Assembly: GCF_932526225.1 (NCBI RefSeq)
Contig: NC_064044.1
Coordinates: forward strand, 13,222,953-13,286,952
Length of the DNA stretch: 64,000 bases
Origin: Nematostella vectensis
Lineage: Eukaryota; Cnidaria; Anthozoa; Actiniaria; Edwardsiidae
Reading direction: 5' to 3'
Below are positions 1 through 13,090 of the stretch, in pieces (position 1 is the stretch's first letter; every line of letters begins with the position of its first letter). Under the pieces are notes generated by a model, which had not been told where the DNA came from, did no database searches, and saw only the letters and a list, made by a program, of their open reading frames with translations. A program made the position numbers and the translations under genes.

Positions 1-2690
1 TTAGGACTACAACACAAGCAATGATACAGGGTCGTTAGGACTACAACACAAGCAATGATACAGGGTCGTTAGGACTACAACACAAGCAATGATACAGGGT
101 CATTAGGACTACAACACAAGCAATGATACAGGGTCGTTAGGACTACAACACAAGCAATGATACAGGGTTGTTAGGAATACAACACAAGCAATGATACAGG
201 GTCATTAGGACTACAACACAAGCAATGATACAGGGTCGTTAGGACTACAACACAAGCAATGATACAGGGTCATTAGGACTACAACACAAGCAATGATACA
301 GGGTAGTTAGGACTACAACACAAGCAATGATACAGGGTCGTTAGGACTACAACACAAGCAATGATACAGGGTCATTAGGACTACAACACAAGCAATGATA
401 CAGGGTAGTTAGGACTACAACACAAGCAATGATACAGGGTCGTTAGGACTACAACACAAGCAATGATACAGGGTCGTTAGGACTACAACACAAGCAATGA
501 TACAGGGTCATTAGGACTACAACACAAGCAATGATACAGGGTCATTAGGACTACAACACTTAGCAATGATACAGGGTAGTTAGGACTACAACACAAGCAA
601 TGATACAGGGTCGTTAGGACTACAACACAAGCAATGATACAGGGTCGTTAGGACTACAACACAAGCAATGATACAGGGTCGTTAGGACTACAACACAAGC
701 AATGATACAGGGTCATTAGGACTACAACACAAGCAATGATACAGGGTCATTAGGACTACAACACAAGCAATGATACAGGGTCATTAGGACTATAACACAA
801 GCAATGATACAGGGTCGTTAGGAATACAACACAAGCAATGATACAGGGTCATTAGGACTACAACACAAGCAATGATACAGGGTCATTAGGACTACAACAC
901 AAGCAATGATACAGGGTCATTAGGACTACAACACAAGCAATGATACAGGGTAGTTAGGACTACAACACAAGCAATGATACAGGGTTGTTAGGACTACAAC
1001 ACAAGCAATGATACAGGGTAGTTAGGACTACAACACAAGCAATGATACAGGGTCATTAGGACTACAACACAAGCAATGATACAGGGTCGTTAGGACTACA
1101 ACACAAGCAATGATACAGGGTAGTTAGGACTACAACACAAGCAATGATACAGGGTCGTTAGGACTACAACACAAGCAATGATACAGGGTAGTTAGGACTA
1201 CAACACAAGCAATGATACAGGGTCATTAGGACTACAACACAAGCAATGATACAGGGTCGTTAGGACTACAACACAAGCAATGATACAGGGTTGTTAGGAC
1301 TACAACACAAGCAATGATACAGGGTCATTAGGACTACAACACAAGCAATGATACAGGGTCGTTAGGACTACAACACAAGCAATGATACAGGGTCGTTAGG
1401 ACTACAACACAAGCAATGATACAGGGTCATTAGGACTACAACACAAGCAATGATACAGGGTCATTAGGACTACAACACAAGCAATGATACAGGGTCGTTA
1501 GGACTACAACACTTAGCAATGATACAGGGTAGTTAGGAATACAACACAAGCAATGATACAGGGTAGTTAGGACTACAACACATACAATGATACAGGGTTG
1601 TTAGGACTACAACACAAGCAATGATACAGGGTCGTTAGGACTACAACACAAGCAATGATACAGGGTAGTTAGGACTAGAACACAAGCAATGATACAGGGT
1701 CATTAGGACTACAACACAAGCAATGATACAGGGTTGTTAGGACTACAACACAAGCAATGATACAGGGTCGTTAGGACTACAACACAAGCAATGATACAGG
1801 GTCATTAGGACTACAACACAAGCAATGATACAGGGTCATTAGGACTACAATACAAGCAATGATACAGGGTTGTTAGGACTACAACACAAGCAATGATACA
1901 GGGTCGTTAGGACTACAACACAAGCAATGATACAGGGTAGTTAGGACTACAACACAAGCAATGATACAGGGTCATTAGGACTACAACACAAGCAATGATA
2001 CAGGGTCATTAGGACTACAATACAAGCAATGATACAGGGTCATTAGGACTACAACACAAGCAATGATACAGGGTCATTAGGACTACAACACAAGCAATGA
2101 TACAGGGTAGTTAGGACTACAACACAAGCAATGATACAGGGTCATTAGGACTACAACACAAGCAATGATACAGGGTTGTTAGGACTACAACACAAGCAAT
2201 GATACAGGGTTGTTAGGACTACAACACAAGCAATGATACAGGGTTGTTAGGACTACAACACAAGCAATGATACAGGGTCGTTAGGACTACAACACAAGCA
2301 ATGATACAGGGTAGTTAGGACTACAACACAAGCAATGATACAGGGTCGTTAGGACTACAACACAAGCAATGATACAGGGTAGTTAGGACTACAACACAAG
2401 CAATGATACAGGGTCATTAGGACTACAACACAAGCAATGATACAGGGTCATTAGGACTACAACACATACAATGATACAGGGTAGTTAGGAATACAACAAA
2501 AGCAATGATACAGGGTTGTTAGGACTACAACACAAGCAATGATACAGGGTAGTTAGGACTACAACACAAGCAATGATACAGGGTCGTTAGGACTACAACA
2601 CTTAGCAATGATACAGGGTAGTTAGGAATACAACACAAGCAATGATACAAGGTCATTAGGACTACAACACTTAGCAATGATATGCGTGAG
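1..2690. repeat. 34-bp minisatellite array, about 79 copies
   Basis: A nearly uninterrupted tandem array of a 34-bp unit starting ttaggactacaacacaagca. Almost all variation is one dinucleotide near the unit end (CG, CA, AG or TG), plus rare variants such as 'cacttagc'. The array degenerates near 2690. It lies downstream of the last visible SF1 exon (donor at 3006, minus strand); no SF1 exon is visible between 2690 and 3006, so it is probably inside an SF1 intron. Read on the minus strand, each unit carries CCTAAC or CCTAAT followed about 28 nt later by TTGTAG. The left end of the array is outside the window. Confidence 0.95.
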
Positions 2691-3006
2691 CATTCATGAG
2701 CATTCATGTTTAAAAAACAGCAGAAGAAAATTTTCTCTATGGCATTGGTAGATGGTATATTGGAGGTGTTGGTTAAAAGCTGGTATTTGTATCATTGTGG
2801 CACCTGGGAAGGGTAGAGTAAATGTGGGAAGGTAGTGGGAAGCTAGGTGTAAAATAGGGAAGGGAAGCAGCAATCAGTAATGTACGTACAAGCACAAGAT
2901 AGTAAAATATGTAGGATAAGTCAGAAATGGTAAATTTCATAAAGTAATTTCTGTAGAAACAATTTCCCTCTTGAAAAAAACCTATTGGGTCCTGTACAGT
3001 ACTTAC

Positions 3007-6000
3007 TCTCTCTGTACACAATCAACAGCGATATGTCCAGCCCCACCACACTTTGTACAAATGACATTGTTAGTGATATTCCTCTGTTCGGGACACTCCC
3101 AGTGGCGATGGTTAGAAGCCCCACAATTCCGGCACCTTGGAGAAAAATAAAATGAACAATTACAAAGGGAATAAGAGATCTGTATGGTGTTAATAGTACA
3201 GAAGAAAAACCCTGCCTAAACTGCCACAGTAAGGGAATAATCGCAAGGGAACCAGATAGGCTGGAAGGCAGGATGTGGAGCAGAGAGGGCATAGTTATAT
3301 GGGCATTTTAGAGGAACATTTCAGTTTATGTCCTAGTTCATGTGTTTCTCAATTTTCTTTGATTTGAACAGACATTTCAGTCAAGTGGATGGTGCTTCTT
3401 AACCTTCTGAACCCTTAAAATCCTCCCCAGCTACAGGTCTGAGAAGTGTATGGTGATACTACAGATTAACATAGAACTTTTCACTTGCAGAGTTACAAAT
3501 AAGGGACACTTATAGGGGGGCATAAACAGGAATGACTTTTAAGTTCTACTTTTCATTATTAACTCAAGGTATTTTGCATAACAATATGGAATATTAAAGA
3601 TAATAACAAGTCACCTTTATGCAAGTTTCACTAAAAGGAGATTGTAATTTTTACTCAAGTCTTTATGTTAAAGCTCAATAGCTAATAAAACTGTGGCAGG
3701 AGAAGTATTAAATTTCAATGAGTTTCTAATAAAAAAAACAGCCACCTAAGCAAAACAACAGCAATAAAACATGGTTCTTATACTGTAATAAAACACATCA
3801 ATCTCTAATACATACCTAAGTAATTCATCCTCCCTTAGAGTCCCATTTAGTGCAGCGAGTTCCCGTAGTTGCATCCTCTTCAAGTCATTCTGCCCCTCTG
3901 GAGCTTCAATTCCTTGCTTTAGGATATCTTGAATCTATAGAGACAATTTACAATTGAGAAACAACTAAATTACAAAATTCATATGAGAAAAAAAGTCGGA
4001 TGAAAACGCTGTTTTGGCAAAAGGTAAACAATAGGGTGTTATATTGTATCAGCAACAAACAGTATAAGTAACGAGTATCATAACCTATACTCCCAATTGT
4101 TGAGCCCTTATCATAAACTCGCAACCCAACACTCTAGCTTTTAATGAGGCAAAGTTACACAAACTCGCACAATAACAGATCATGAAACATGAAGTTTGCG
4201 AAATGGTTAAAAGATTTCTCAATGCCCTTGAGTTAACTTCAAAATCATGAAGTCTGAATCATTCCAGACTATAGAACTTAACACAGACATCAATCACCCA
4301 TTATTCTATAATAAAAATTATTTAACACATGAATGATCAGAGTGCAACCTTATTGGAGGTGTACATATATATTACCATCCTCACCATGTTGACAGCCTTC
4401 TTGACACTCTCCGCAGTTGGTCCTGTGACAAGTGCATGAAGGGGCTCATCCTCACCAGAGTTCATCAACTGCATATCCCTACCACGCCCTTGCTGCCAGA
4501 TCAGCGCGGGATACAAAGGCACAGTGCACATACACAGTATCAGTATATTATCGAGACATACAGTATTAATCAGTATACTATTGGCATATTGTTAGTGATT
4601 TTAATATTTGATTGAACGCATCAATGCCCAGAATCCATTTTCTGTTCAAGGCAAGGCTACCATTTCCAAGTAACAATTCAAATTCAATTCAACAGGAGAA
4701 CAAATTCAATTCAACAGGAGAACAAATTCAATTCAACAGGAGAACAAATTCAATTCAACAGGAGAACAAATTCAATTCAACAGGAGAACAAATTCAAATA
4801 AACAGGAGAACAAATTCAAATAAACAGGAGAACAAATTCAAATAAACAGGAGAACAAATTCAAATAAACAGGAGAACAAATTCAAATAAACAGGAGAACA
4901 AATTCAAATAAACAGGAGAACAAATTCAAATAAACAGGAGAACAAATTCAAATAAACAGTAGAACAAATTCAATTCAACAGGAAAACAAATTCAATTCAA
5001 CAGGAGAACAAATTAAATTCAACAGGAGAACAAACACAATTCAACAGGAGAACAAATTCAATTCAACAGGAGAACAAATTCAATTCAATAGGAGAACAAA
5101 TTCAATTCAACAGGAGAACAAATTCAATTCAACAGGAGAACAAATTCAATTCAACAGGAGAACAAATTCAATTCAACAGGAGAACAAATTCAATTCAACA
5201 GGAGAACAAATTCACTTCAACAGGAGAACAAATTCAATTCAACAGGAGAACAAATTCAATTGAACAGGAGAACAACAAGGTTTTAAAACTGCCCTGTAAT
5301 TATTGATCACGAAAATTTATCATTATTATTTATTTATTTATTTATCTGGTTAGAGAATGCTAAAATTGCTACAGATATTCTACATATGGGCTCACAAACA
5401 AAATAGCTATTAACCAAGAAACTTTCATCATCTATTAATTAAATACACTAACCTTTCCATCTTTAATTGATCCTTTGCCTCTAATCATGATTTTAGCATT
5501 TGTCTAAAAACAAAGGGCAAAATGAGCTCTACTATACAGCTTAACACATAAAGGTAATGCAGTAAGGCCTAGTACTGACCTCTTTTTCCATATTCTTTAA
5601 TGTGTTTCCTCTGCAAAGGAAAAAGAGCCACATTTAATACTTTAACTGGGCAAAATAATGGGGATAAAAAATACTCAAGGCAACATATAGTAACTTAGTA
5701 GGGAGTTTGAGTCATTCAAGTAGAAATGGATTAATAATAATATTTAGAAAACTAGAACCTGCTACCACATACTGTATCATGGTTTTTCCCCCCTTTACAC
5801 CTCCCATCCACAGAGCAGAGCGGGAAGCCTCCCCTCCCTCTAAGGTACAGTATCTTTCGCACACCGAGTTAACTTTCCATACCTTGGTCCAATAAGAAGT
5901 CCAATAAAGTTGACCTCAGGATTTTCATCTTGTGGTATCATCACTTTGTCTTGAATCTTAATGAGTGGAGGCCTTTAAAATAGATCATGATTATATTATT

Positions 6001-6196
6001 CTTTATCATTTTTCTTGTGATTTTAGTTCTATATTTACAATAGGTATGTCTAAATCTGGCAGCTTATTGCAAAAACTGTGACCATATATTTTTTTAGATT
6101 TGGAGAAGAGATTTGTAAAGCAAAATCAGGGAAATTGTAGAGCCAAATGCTGTTAGATTTATCATCATTCATTATTATCATCATCACCATTCCCTG

Positions 6197-6227
<31 letters not shown>

Positions 6228-9200
6228 TGTGAACTACACTTGATATAGCCCAATTTTAACATACTTGTAGTCTGCAGGAGGCTTGAAGTCAGGGTTAATC
6301 TTCATCATGTCCTGTATAAATTTATGCCGCTCGTCTTCTAGCCTTTTCCTGACACGAAAATCTCTTGTGTTGAGGCGCTTTCCGTCTGTGTTATAAATAG
6401 GCTCTGGAGAGGGGGATCTACAAAAAAAAAATTGTTTTGTAAAATAAACAGTTAAGGTGAACATGTGATTATTTCCAGAAGTTAAAATATTGCACTTTAC
6501 ATTAGGATTTCACTGAATCGCTGCCCTTGATGATACTCCCTATTTCAACCCAGGTAGAACACAGTATGTGCCAATTTTCAGAAAATTTTGATGGGCAGAA
6601 AGAGGGGACCGTTGGCTGAATTATGGTTAGTGAACCCTTGCTAAATCAATAAACTCTATTAAAGGGACATTGGCATGTTCGTTTCAAAGTGAAAATTCAC
6701 CGTGAAATCATCATTACTTGGGAGCGAAATAGACGGCTAAAAGGGTATGTAGATGTGAAGTCTGTTTGCATTGAACCGAATTTACTCACAATAAGACAAT
6801 CAAACAGCTTTTAGATAGTGTCCAGTAGTTTTTCTTTGTTTTGTACTAGTACATTGCATACACAGGTCTAATGAGGTCTTGAATCTCGCTTAATTTCTGA
6901 AACAACCCTGCTACCCAGAACATCATAACAAATATAATTCAATATTTTGATTTTTTTTATTATTATTTACTACAAACCTGTCTTCAGGGTTATCTGGAAT
7001 GCCCAGATCTCTTTTCTACTAACCTGTCTTCAGGGTTATCTGGAATGCCCAGATCTCCAGTTCTCAGCATACGACTGATCTCTTCAATTCTCAATTGCAC
7101 TGCAAACACACAAGATGGATAACATTAAGCTGGGGAAATACGAGGCACAAAATCCCTCAACTTGTCGCGCTTCATGGATGCATTGCGCGTTGTGCATCAA
7201 TGATGCTTGTTTTTCACTCCTAGCCACAATTTGTCACGCAACAAAAAAAATGCTTTGTGCAGCAGACAGCAGACAAACACAGAAAAGCAAAGTGACAAAA
7301 CAAACACTATATATGCTTTTCTTGTTTCAACAAGAAAATCACATATATATAAAGTGTGCTATTTAGATCTTTGTTTAAACACAAAGTTTATATAAACTAT
7401 ACAGTCCAGCCCAAATAGTCCTCATGAGCCAGTAATGTTTCTGTTAAAGCTTGTTAAACTTTTGTCTTGAAAAACTTCCTGGCAAGCTGTATGTTACAAA
7501 GGGTGCGTCACACATCAGTGCACATGGTGTTCCCTGCTGGCCAGATAAGGGCTGCAAAAGAGTGGTCAATATGTGCAATTCCTTGCAGAGGCATACTTAC
7601 TGAGATATGCTTTCTGTTGGTCTGGTTTGAGGTTTGGTGGGAGAGTTGTCGGCATTCCTGGGATGATCATTTTCTTATCTTCACCTCCCCATCGACTCTT
7701 TCTCTTTTTCTTTCTGTCTTCTCTACCTAGATAGGAAATTGATGATTTTGTATGAAGCATTTTGAAAGATAATCAAAGATTTTGAGAGGATTGAACATTA
7801 GATATTTAAAGTGTGATGAATGCCACAAAGTGGCTACCTTGAAAGTCCTAGGAGGTTAGCCAAGAAGCATGTTAGAAACGTACTAACTGATGAATAAATG
7901 CTTTTCACTGAATTTACTGAAACACGAGGTTCCGGTATAAAAAGGACCACCACTTTCTTGCATTTCATTTTCACTATTCATTGGCACAGGCAACACTGTC
8001 TGAAAACTTTTGGATTAAATTATTTTAAAAAGCACTTTCTACTAAAGCAGAACATCTGATTTTGTTGTTGTTGTTTATGTTGTCAACCAAGTTTTTTAGG
8101 CAAAAAAAAAACATTATTCTGGATTGGGAAAATGGTAGCAACAAATTGAAATGAGTGAAAAGTCAGACAACTCATTTTCACAGGAATCAATTTGTTGATG
8201 TAAAGATCATAAATACGGTAAAGCTTGGAAAGACTACTTTCGCAAAAGAATGTTTTATTGCTAAAAATGATCACTAAACATGTCAATGTGCGAAAAATAG
8301 GACAACTTATCTTTGCTGGAATCTATTTGTTTAGAGTAGGGGGGAATGTAGGTTATTGCGGTATTAGCCCTTTATTGTACAAGATTGTTGTAAAATAGCA
8401 AAAACCATGTGGTGATGCGGTATTTCAAAACACTGCAAGATGAGAGATTTGCATTAAATGGCTATATTGCAGTAAAAAAATTAAAATGATTGCTATGTTA
8501 ATAAGTCCTGCGGTATGCGGGATTTGTCCTTGGTATGAAATGATCTAGCGGGAAACCTAGAAATGTTGGGGTGTCGCGCATTTTCTTCAAAACCTTGTCA
8601 TTCTGTGTGGTATGCGACCTTTCCAATTTTTTTCTGTGGTATTTTCAAAAATTGTGTGCGGTATTGCGGTAATAAGACCCCCATTGTCCCCCCCAGAGTA
8701 CTTTACTGCTGTTTTGCCACGGAGAATGTTACAATAGTTATTGACGTGACTGTACATGGTAAACAATTACAAATATCAAATGAAGAGGTCTAACATTCTG
8801 CAAAATTAGTGTATGGAGTTTAAACAAGTCTATTTTTACAGGAGTTTATTAAGGAAATACAACAAATGTACAGAAGAACCAAAAATATTGAAATTGCAAA
8901 CATTGTAGTTTCAACTTAGTTATAACATTTCCCATGCCACAGGACAAAGTATTGTTAATTAAACCAAGAACTATTCTAACTGGGTAGTGTTATGTTATTT
9001 TGAAAAGTTTAATTCGGAATGTCATAGAATAATCAAAATGAAACCATGAAGATACAATAAAACGGGCGAAACAATCAAGGAAAAATATTTAGAGATAGCC
9101 TTTTCACATGATATCTTATCTTGCACAAATAATCAGTTACAGATTGTCACAAACAGTAAACACAATCCTCTTAAAGGCTAATTGTAACAAATCTCGCATC

Positions 9201-9543
9201 ACTGGTCCCTCAACAAGTGGCCACAATTGTTCCATTCAAGAAAACAGCGTGCACAACGAATCCAAATTGAGGCGAACTTTTACCAACTTCTCCCAAAACA
9301 CGGCGGAACAAAGCACTGCTTCGGGTTAGAAACCTCACAAAAGGCTACATGTATAAACAATGTTATATTTAGTTTACCTGATGGGGTTTTCTCTTTTTGT
9401 GCTTCCCGTTTAACACCGGCGCGATCCATTAAAGCCGGATAATGTGCAGCTTGCGGAGTCGGCGAGGAAGACTCACGTTTGCCAGCAAGAATGGGGTGAA
9501 GACGTCCCAAAGGAGTCGTGTTCGCGCCCGTCATTCGCGACAT
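3007..9543 (-). CDS. SF1: Splicing factor 1 / branch-point binding protein, 5' ten coding exons (partial, 3' end outside window)
   Basis: SF1 binds the intron branch point and, with U2AF, marks the 3' splice site in the nucleus. Coding exons on the minus strand: 9378-9543, 7601-7726, 7024-7099, 6265-6417, 5883-5972, 5580-5610, 5453-5503, 4376-4492, 3816-3934, 3007-3135; all joins keep phase (352 residues visible). Seen in order: N-terminus MTGANTTPL as in vertebrate SF1; U2AF65 ligand motif KRKSRW (about 63-68); RSPSPEP, the known tandem phospho-serine motif; KH domain with the loop IGPRGNTLK and the segment [15 protein letters not shown]2 helix [16 protein letters not shown]; two CX2CX4HX4C zinc knuckles in the last visible exon. 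The start is 9543 or the next ATG at 9534, which matches the vertebrate start better. The proline-rich C-terminus is missing. Identification is very secure. Confidence 0.95.
4670..5275. repeat. 22-bp minisatellite in an SF1 intron
   Basis: About 27 copies of a 22-bp unit (aacaggagaacaaattcaat plus tc), with a block of 'aaataaacagg' variants in the middle. It lies in the intron between SF1 exons 7 (5453-5503) and 8 (4376-4492). It does not contain the flanking exon sequence, so unlike other arrays here it is an ordinary intronic minisatellite. Confidence 0.9.
6198..6228. repeat. ATC microsatellite
   Basis: A short trinucleotide run of about ten ATC units in an SF1 intron. Confidence 0.85.
6974..7065 (-). 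repeat. 46-bp tandem duplication of the SF1 exon 3 end plus its 5' splice site
   Basis: Two direct copies, period 46 bp, of the 3' end of SF1 exon 3 together with its donor. The proximal donor is CAG|GTTAG at 7024/7023 and the distal one CAG|GTTTG at 6978/6977. The proximal donor gives the conserved join EDR|SPSPEP; using the distal one adds 46 nt and meets a TAA inside the second copy. Confidence 0.93.
8335..8700. repeat. Dispersed-type element with repeated GCGGTATT motifs
   Basis: In the first half of SF1 intron 1 the motif TTGCGGTAT or GCGGTATT recurs at least six times between the block 'aggttattgcggtatt' and 'ttgcggtaataagaccc'. Such motif-dense segments are typical of ends of non-autonomous transposons, but clean terminal inverted repeats were not resolved. 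The rest of SF1 intron 1 (7727-9377) shows no gene. Confidence 0.35.
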
Positions 9544-10024
9544 ATTCACTCTCCCTTCGTCTCTACCGATGTACAAGGGTTCTCGCTCTGTTTCCAGAGA
9601 TTTCTTTCTGTCGTAGAGTACTAAATAATACAAAATTGCAGACAAAACATTGAAAAGTTCGACAAAATGTCGTGAAAAGTTGAGCAGCACGATGGCGGTC
9701 GCGCAAAGAATCCTGGGTAAACTACGTGCGCATACGTCAGATAACACCACTGACATTGTACTGCAGGCTAAAGGACAAAACAGTCTCCAAAACCACTTTA
9801 GTTTGTTCAATATTTTTAGTCCGAAGGGCGAAGAAAATAAATGTAGTTTTAATAATTTTCCCAAATTTCTCAAGTTTGTGGAATCATCTCTATCTGGTAG
9901 ACTTTAAATTTACCTTTGTGCGGGTTACCTGTGTTGTTTATACTGCAGGCTCACGTAGGATGGCGGGAGGATGAAAACAACGTGAACAACATTTGAAGAT
10001 TCCCAGCCATTTGTACGATCATCC
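9544..10024. promoter_or_regulatory. Shared 5' region between divergent SF1 and SHPRH
   Basis: Only 481 bp separate the SF1 start (minus) from the SHPRH start (plus), so both core promoters and 5' UTRs must lie here if there are no further upstream exons. GATGGCGG-type motifs occur near 9692 and 9960. Two very short upstream ORFs (ATG near 9960 and 9972) precede the SHPRH start. No TATA box stands out. The shared-promoter role is inferred from spacing. Confidence 0.6.
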
Positions 10025-13000
10025 ATGGCTAGCAGAAAGCGAAAACAATGTCCCCCTCGAAGATTGGACGAGTCCAAGAGAAAGCTGCAAGTTTGGGATA
10101 TGACAGATTTGATAAAAAGCAACCGTGCTCGTCTAGATGAGGAATCGACTCTTCCAGCGCTTGGCTCATTGGAGAACGAAAATCTAAAAGGTTCAGTGAA
10201 AAAGAGAAAGAACAATAGGTCAAGGTGGAGAAACGAAGAGGTTGATGATAAAGAAACGGAGTTAAAAGTACAGACATATCTCCCACAATACTGGTACGGA
10301 ATAATTGGGAATTTTAAGGTCTCGTTTCGACGGGACATAGACCTGACCAAGAGAAATGGCTTCTTTAATGACTTTGATTATAACGATGAGTCGGGACGAA
10401 TTTATAGCAAAGAGGCGATAGAAATCAAAGTGACATTGGACCATCTTGACAGTGTGATTGATACTGAACTGGGACATGGATGTCACCCTCATGCCAGCAC
10501 CTCTCATGACAGGACCCTCCCAGAGTCCCTACAAAAATTGTCCCTGAAGGGGAATACTTTTATTGATGAGGGTAATCTCGAGGCAGTGGCTTACTTGCAG
10601 CAAAAAGGACTGTTAATTCTTGTTCTAAGCTCTGAGAATTCCATCTTTGATGAAGAGTGGACATTGAGTGTATGTCTTTGTGAAGGAGCTTTGACAAAAT
10701 TAACATTTGCCAGTCAAGACACGGCAATGAGGAAGATTGACAAAATGATTCAGAGACTGATGTGCTGGTTTTATAACTCAAACGATGACGTAAATAATGA
10801 GGGAAATAATGGGAGAGATGGCAATCAAGACTATGATTGTCTTTATGAAAACATCAAGAAAATCAGGGAACAAAATAAAGCTGAAATAGTTTTATCAAAC
10901 AATGAAAAAAGGCATCAGTCATCCGGATCCAGTAATTCAGGAGTGTCTCCTGACATTAACGACACTATTTCTTACTCTTCAAATCATGGAGAAACCATAG
11001 AAATAGGTAATGACAACTCCAAAGCTGAGCTCTCATCGTGTCCCAAAGACAGTTCAGAAGGAGTTGATACAAATGAACCTGAGTGTTCTCAAAGCTCTAC
11101 TATCCTGTATCATAAATCCAAGCACCCTCTTCAACACCCAAAGCTGCTGCCGACCTTGCGTCGGTATCAGTGCCGAGCAGTGCAATGGATGGTTGACAAG
11201 GAGATGGCAACAGGTGCTGTACCTGATGTTATTCACCCTCTCTGGAAAGAGTATTGCACTCTAGATGGGAAGGTCATCTATTACAATAAATACAATGGAA
11301 GGTAAGTGGTACGATTCAGGGATGTATTGGAAAAACTTTTGTCTCAGACCTGTAGCCTAGGAATGCATTCAGTCTAATTTTGTTGTTGTTTTTAGATGAG
11401 TATTATAAAAAAAATGCAAAGTTGTCATGTTACAGGCATCACTGATGAGGTGAAACCAACTTTTTTATTCTATTATTTTGTAAAGCCTGGTACCAATTTG
11501 TATGTGATTAATTTGCTTGCTCACCAAAAAAATTAACAAAAAGTTGAAAAGCCATAAATTGCGCTTCAGCTTCACTTCACTTCAGCATCATGGTGTTGAT
11601 ACAGTAAATAGTTCCATAATGAAAAGCCTTTTACAGGTACCGATAATAGGGATGGTTTCAAATGTATCCCACCACTCTTAATTGATTTTGCTTTTCCTGC
11701 CATTTATGATACAGCCTTTCTAGATTAATCAATCTCATTACTAATTTCATACAGATTGACAAGAGAGAAGTTCATTGACCCTCCCCTCCCTACTGGGGGA
11801 ATTCTTGCAGATGAGATGGGACTGGGGAAGACGGTTGAAGTGTTAGCTTGTGTCCTGAATAACCCCATGAAAACAGACACACAAGGTGCTGTAGTGACGG
11901 TAGATGGAATGGGTAGAGCTTCAGTACAGCGAAACTCCTCACTGGATGGGAATGAAAAGGAATTGACAGATGACACAGAAAGCAGGACAATGATCAGAGA
12001 AACTGTCTGGAATCAGTGTAGTCCAGAAGAAATAGTCGACAAAGGACACGATAGGCTTCTACAATGTGGTACTTTAAATACGGCACAAAAGAAACCAACA
12101 ACAGAAAGCTATGGTCATGATACTTTAACACAACATCAACTGACAAAGGTGTTTGAGCAGAATATGCCAAGTGATGTCATGAAAGAAGATATAAAGAGTG
12201 ACTCTCTTCTGGTTGGGGTTCCAGGACATGCACCAAACATAGATATGAAATTTCAACAACAAAGCACTGTAATACAAGGTATGGAAGCCATGGAGAGAGA
12301 GTCCAACCCTCTTGCATGTAGAATTCTTCAAAATACTGATTGTAAAATAACCACAGGAGATGGTGTTTTAAGGCAAGATAAAGCAGACAGTATAATAAAA
12401 GAAGACAGGCATGATAATTCTACTAATTTTAAACCCACAGAGGGAAGAGCTACACATAGCTGTGGTATTATTGATGGTTCAAGTGTGAAAACAGAAGAGA
12501 AAGACTATTCAAAGATTTCACTGATACAAAACAAAGACACTAAAATCCATAATTCAGAACATTATAAGTCAAAGGAAATAATGTATATGGATCAGTCTTC
12601 TTTTGGAACATCTGATAGCTATAGTAATGCAGCTCAAAGTGGACCAAATTCCCATGCCTATTTTTCTCTATCAAAAGAGAAAAGAAATGCTAGTTCTACA
12701 GACAGCCCAGCCATGGAAATATATAAGAGAACAACTGCTGCAGACTATGTTGTACAGACTAGTGAGCCAAATGTGACAAGCACAAAATTGACTGATCATG
12801 GACTTGCATCTGACAAGAAAAGTAACTTGATTGATGGTGGGAACCGTAGACCAAGCATGGAATTAACGAATGAAAGACTAAAGAATCCAGCTATAGGGAA
12901 GGTCACCACCCCTTGTAACAAGAAGATAAACTGTCAATGTATTTGTGGCAGCAATGAGGCCAGTTTGAATGACAGTTTGCTTGAGTGTGGTGCTTGCCAT

Positions 13001-13090
13001 GTAATGATGCACTCTCAGTGCATGGGACATTTCGGCAGCAGGGCAGAGGATTCATTTGGGTTCTTTTGCCCAAGCTGTGCAACACTCAGG
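10025..13090 (+). other. SHPRH: SHPRH exons 1-2: N-terminal region, helicase motif I, PHD finger
   Basis: Exon 1 10025-11301 ends in phase 2 (AATGGAAG|GTAAGT) and encodes the conserved LLPTLRRYQCRAVQWMVDKE block that begins the SNF2 domain. Exon 2 11755-13090 opens with the Walker A segment, then about 370 residues rich in Ser, Thr, Lys and Asp with no recognised fold, then the PHD finger (CICG, ECGACH, HSQCMGH, FFCPSC). In human SHPRH the H15 domain lies in the place of this insert. The intron between them (11302-11754) holds nothing recognisable. Confidence 0.9.

Noticed and set aside
1-2690. Possible CRISPR array
   Set aside because: Units are contiguous 34-bp minisatellite copies with no unique spacers, in eukaryotic DNA.
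9280-9873. 197-aa minus ORF as the full SF1 start
   Set aside because: Only the part from 9543 matches SF1; the upstream part is an open 5' flank without homology, and the part below 9378 is intron.
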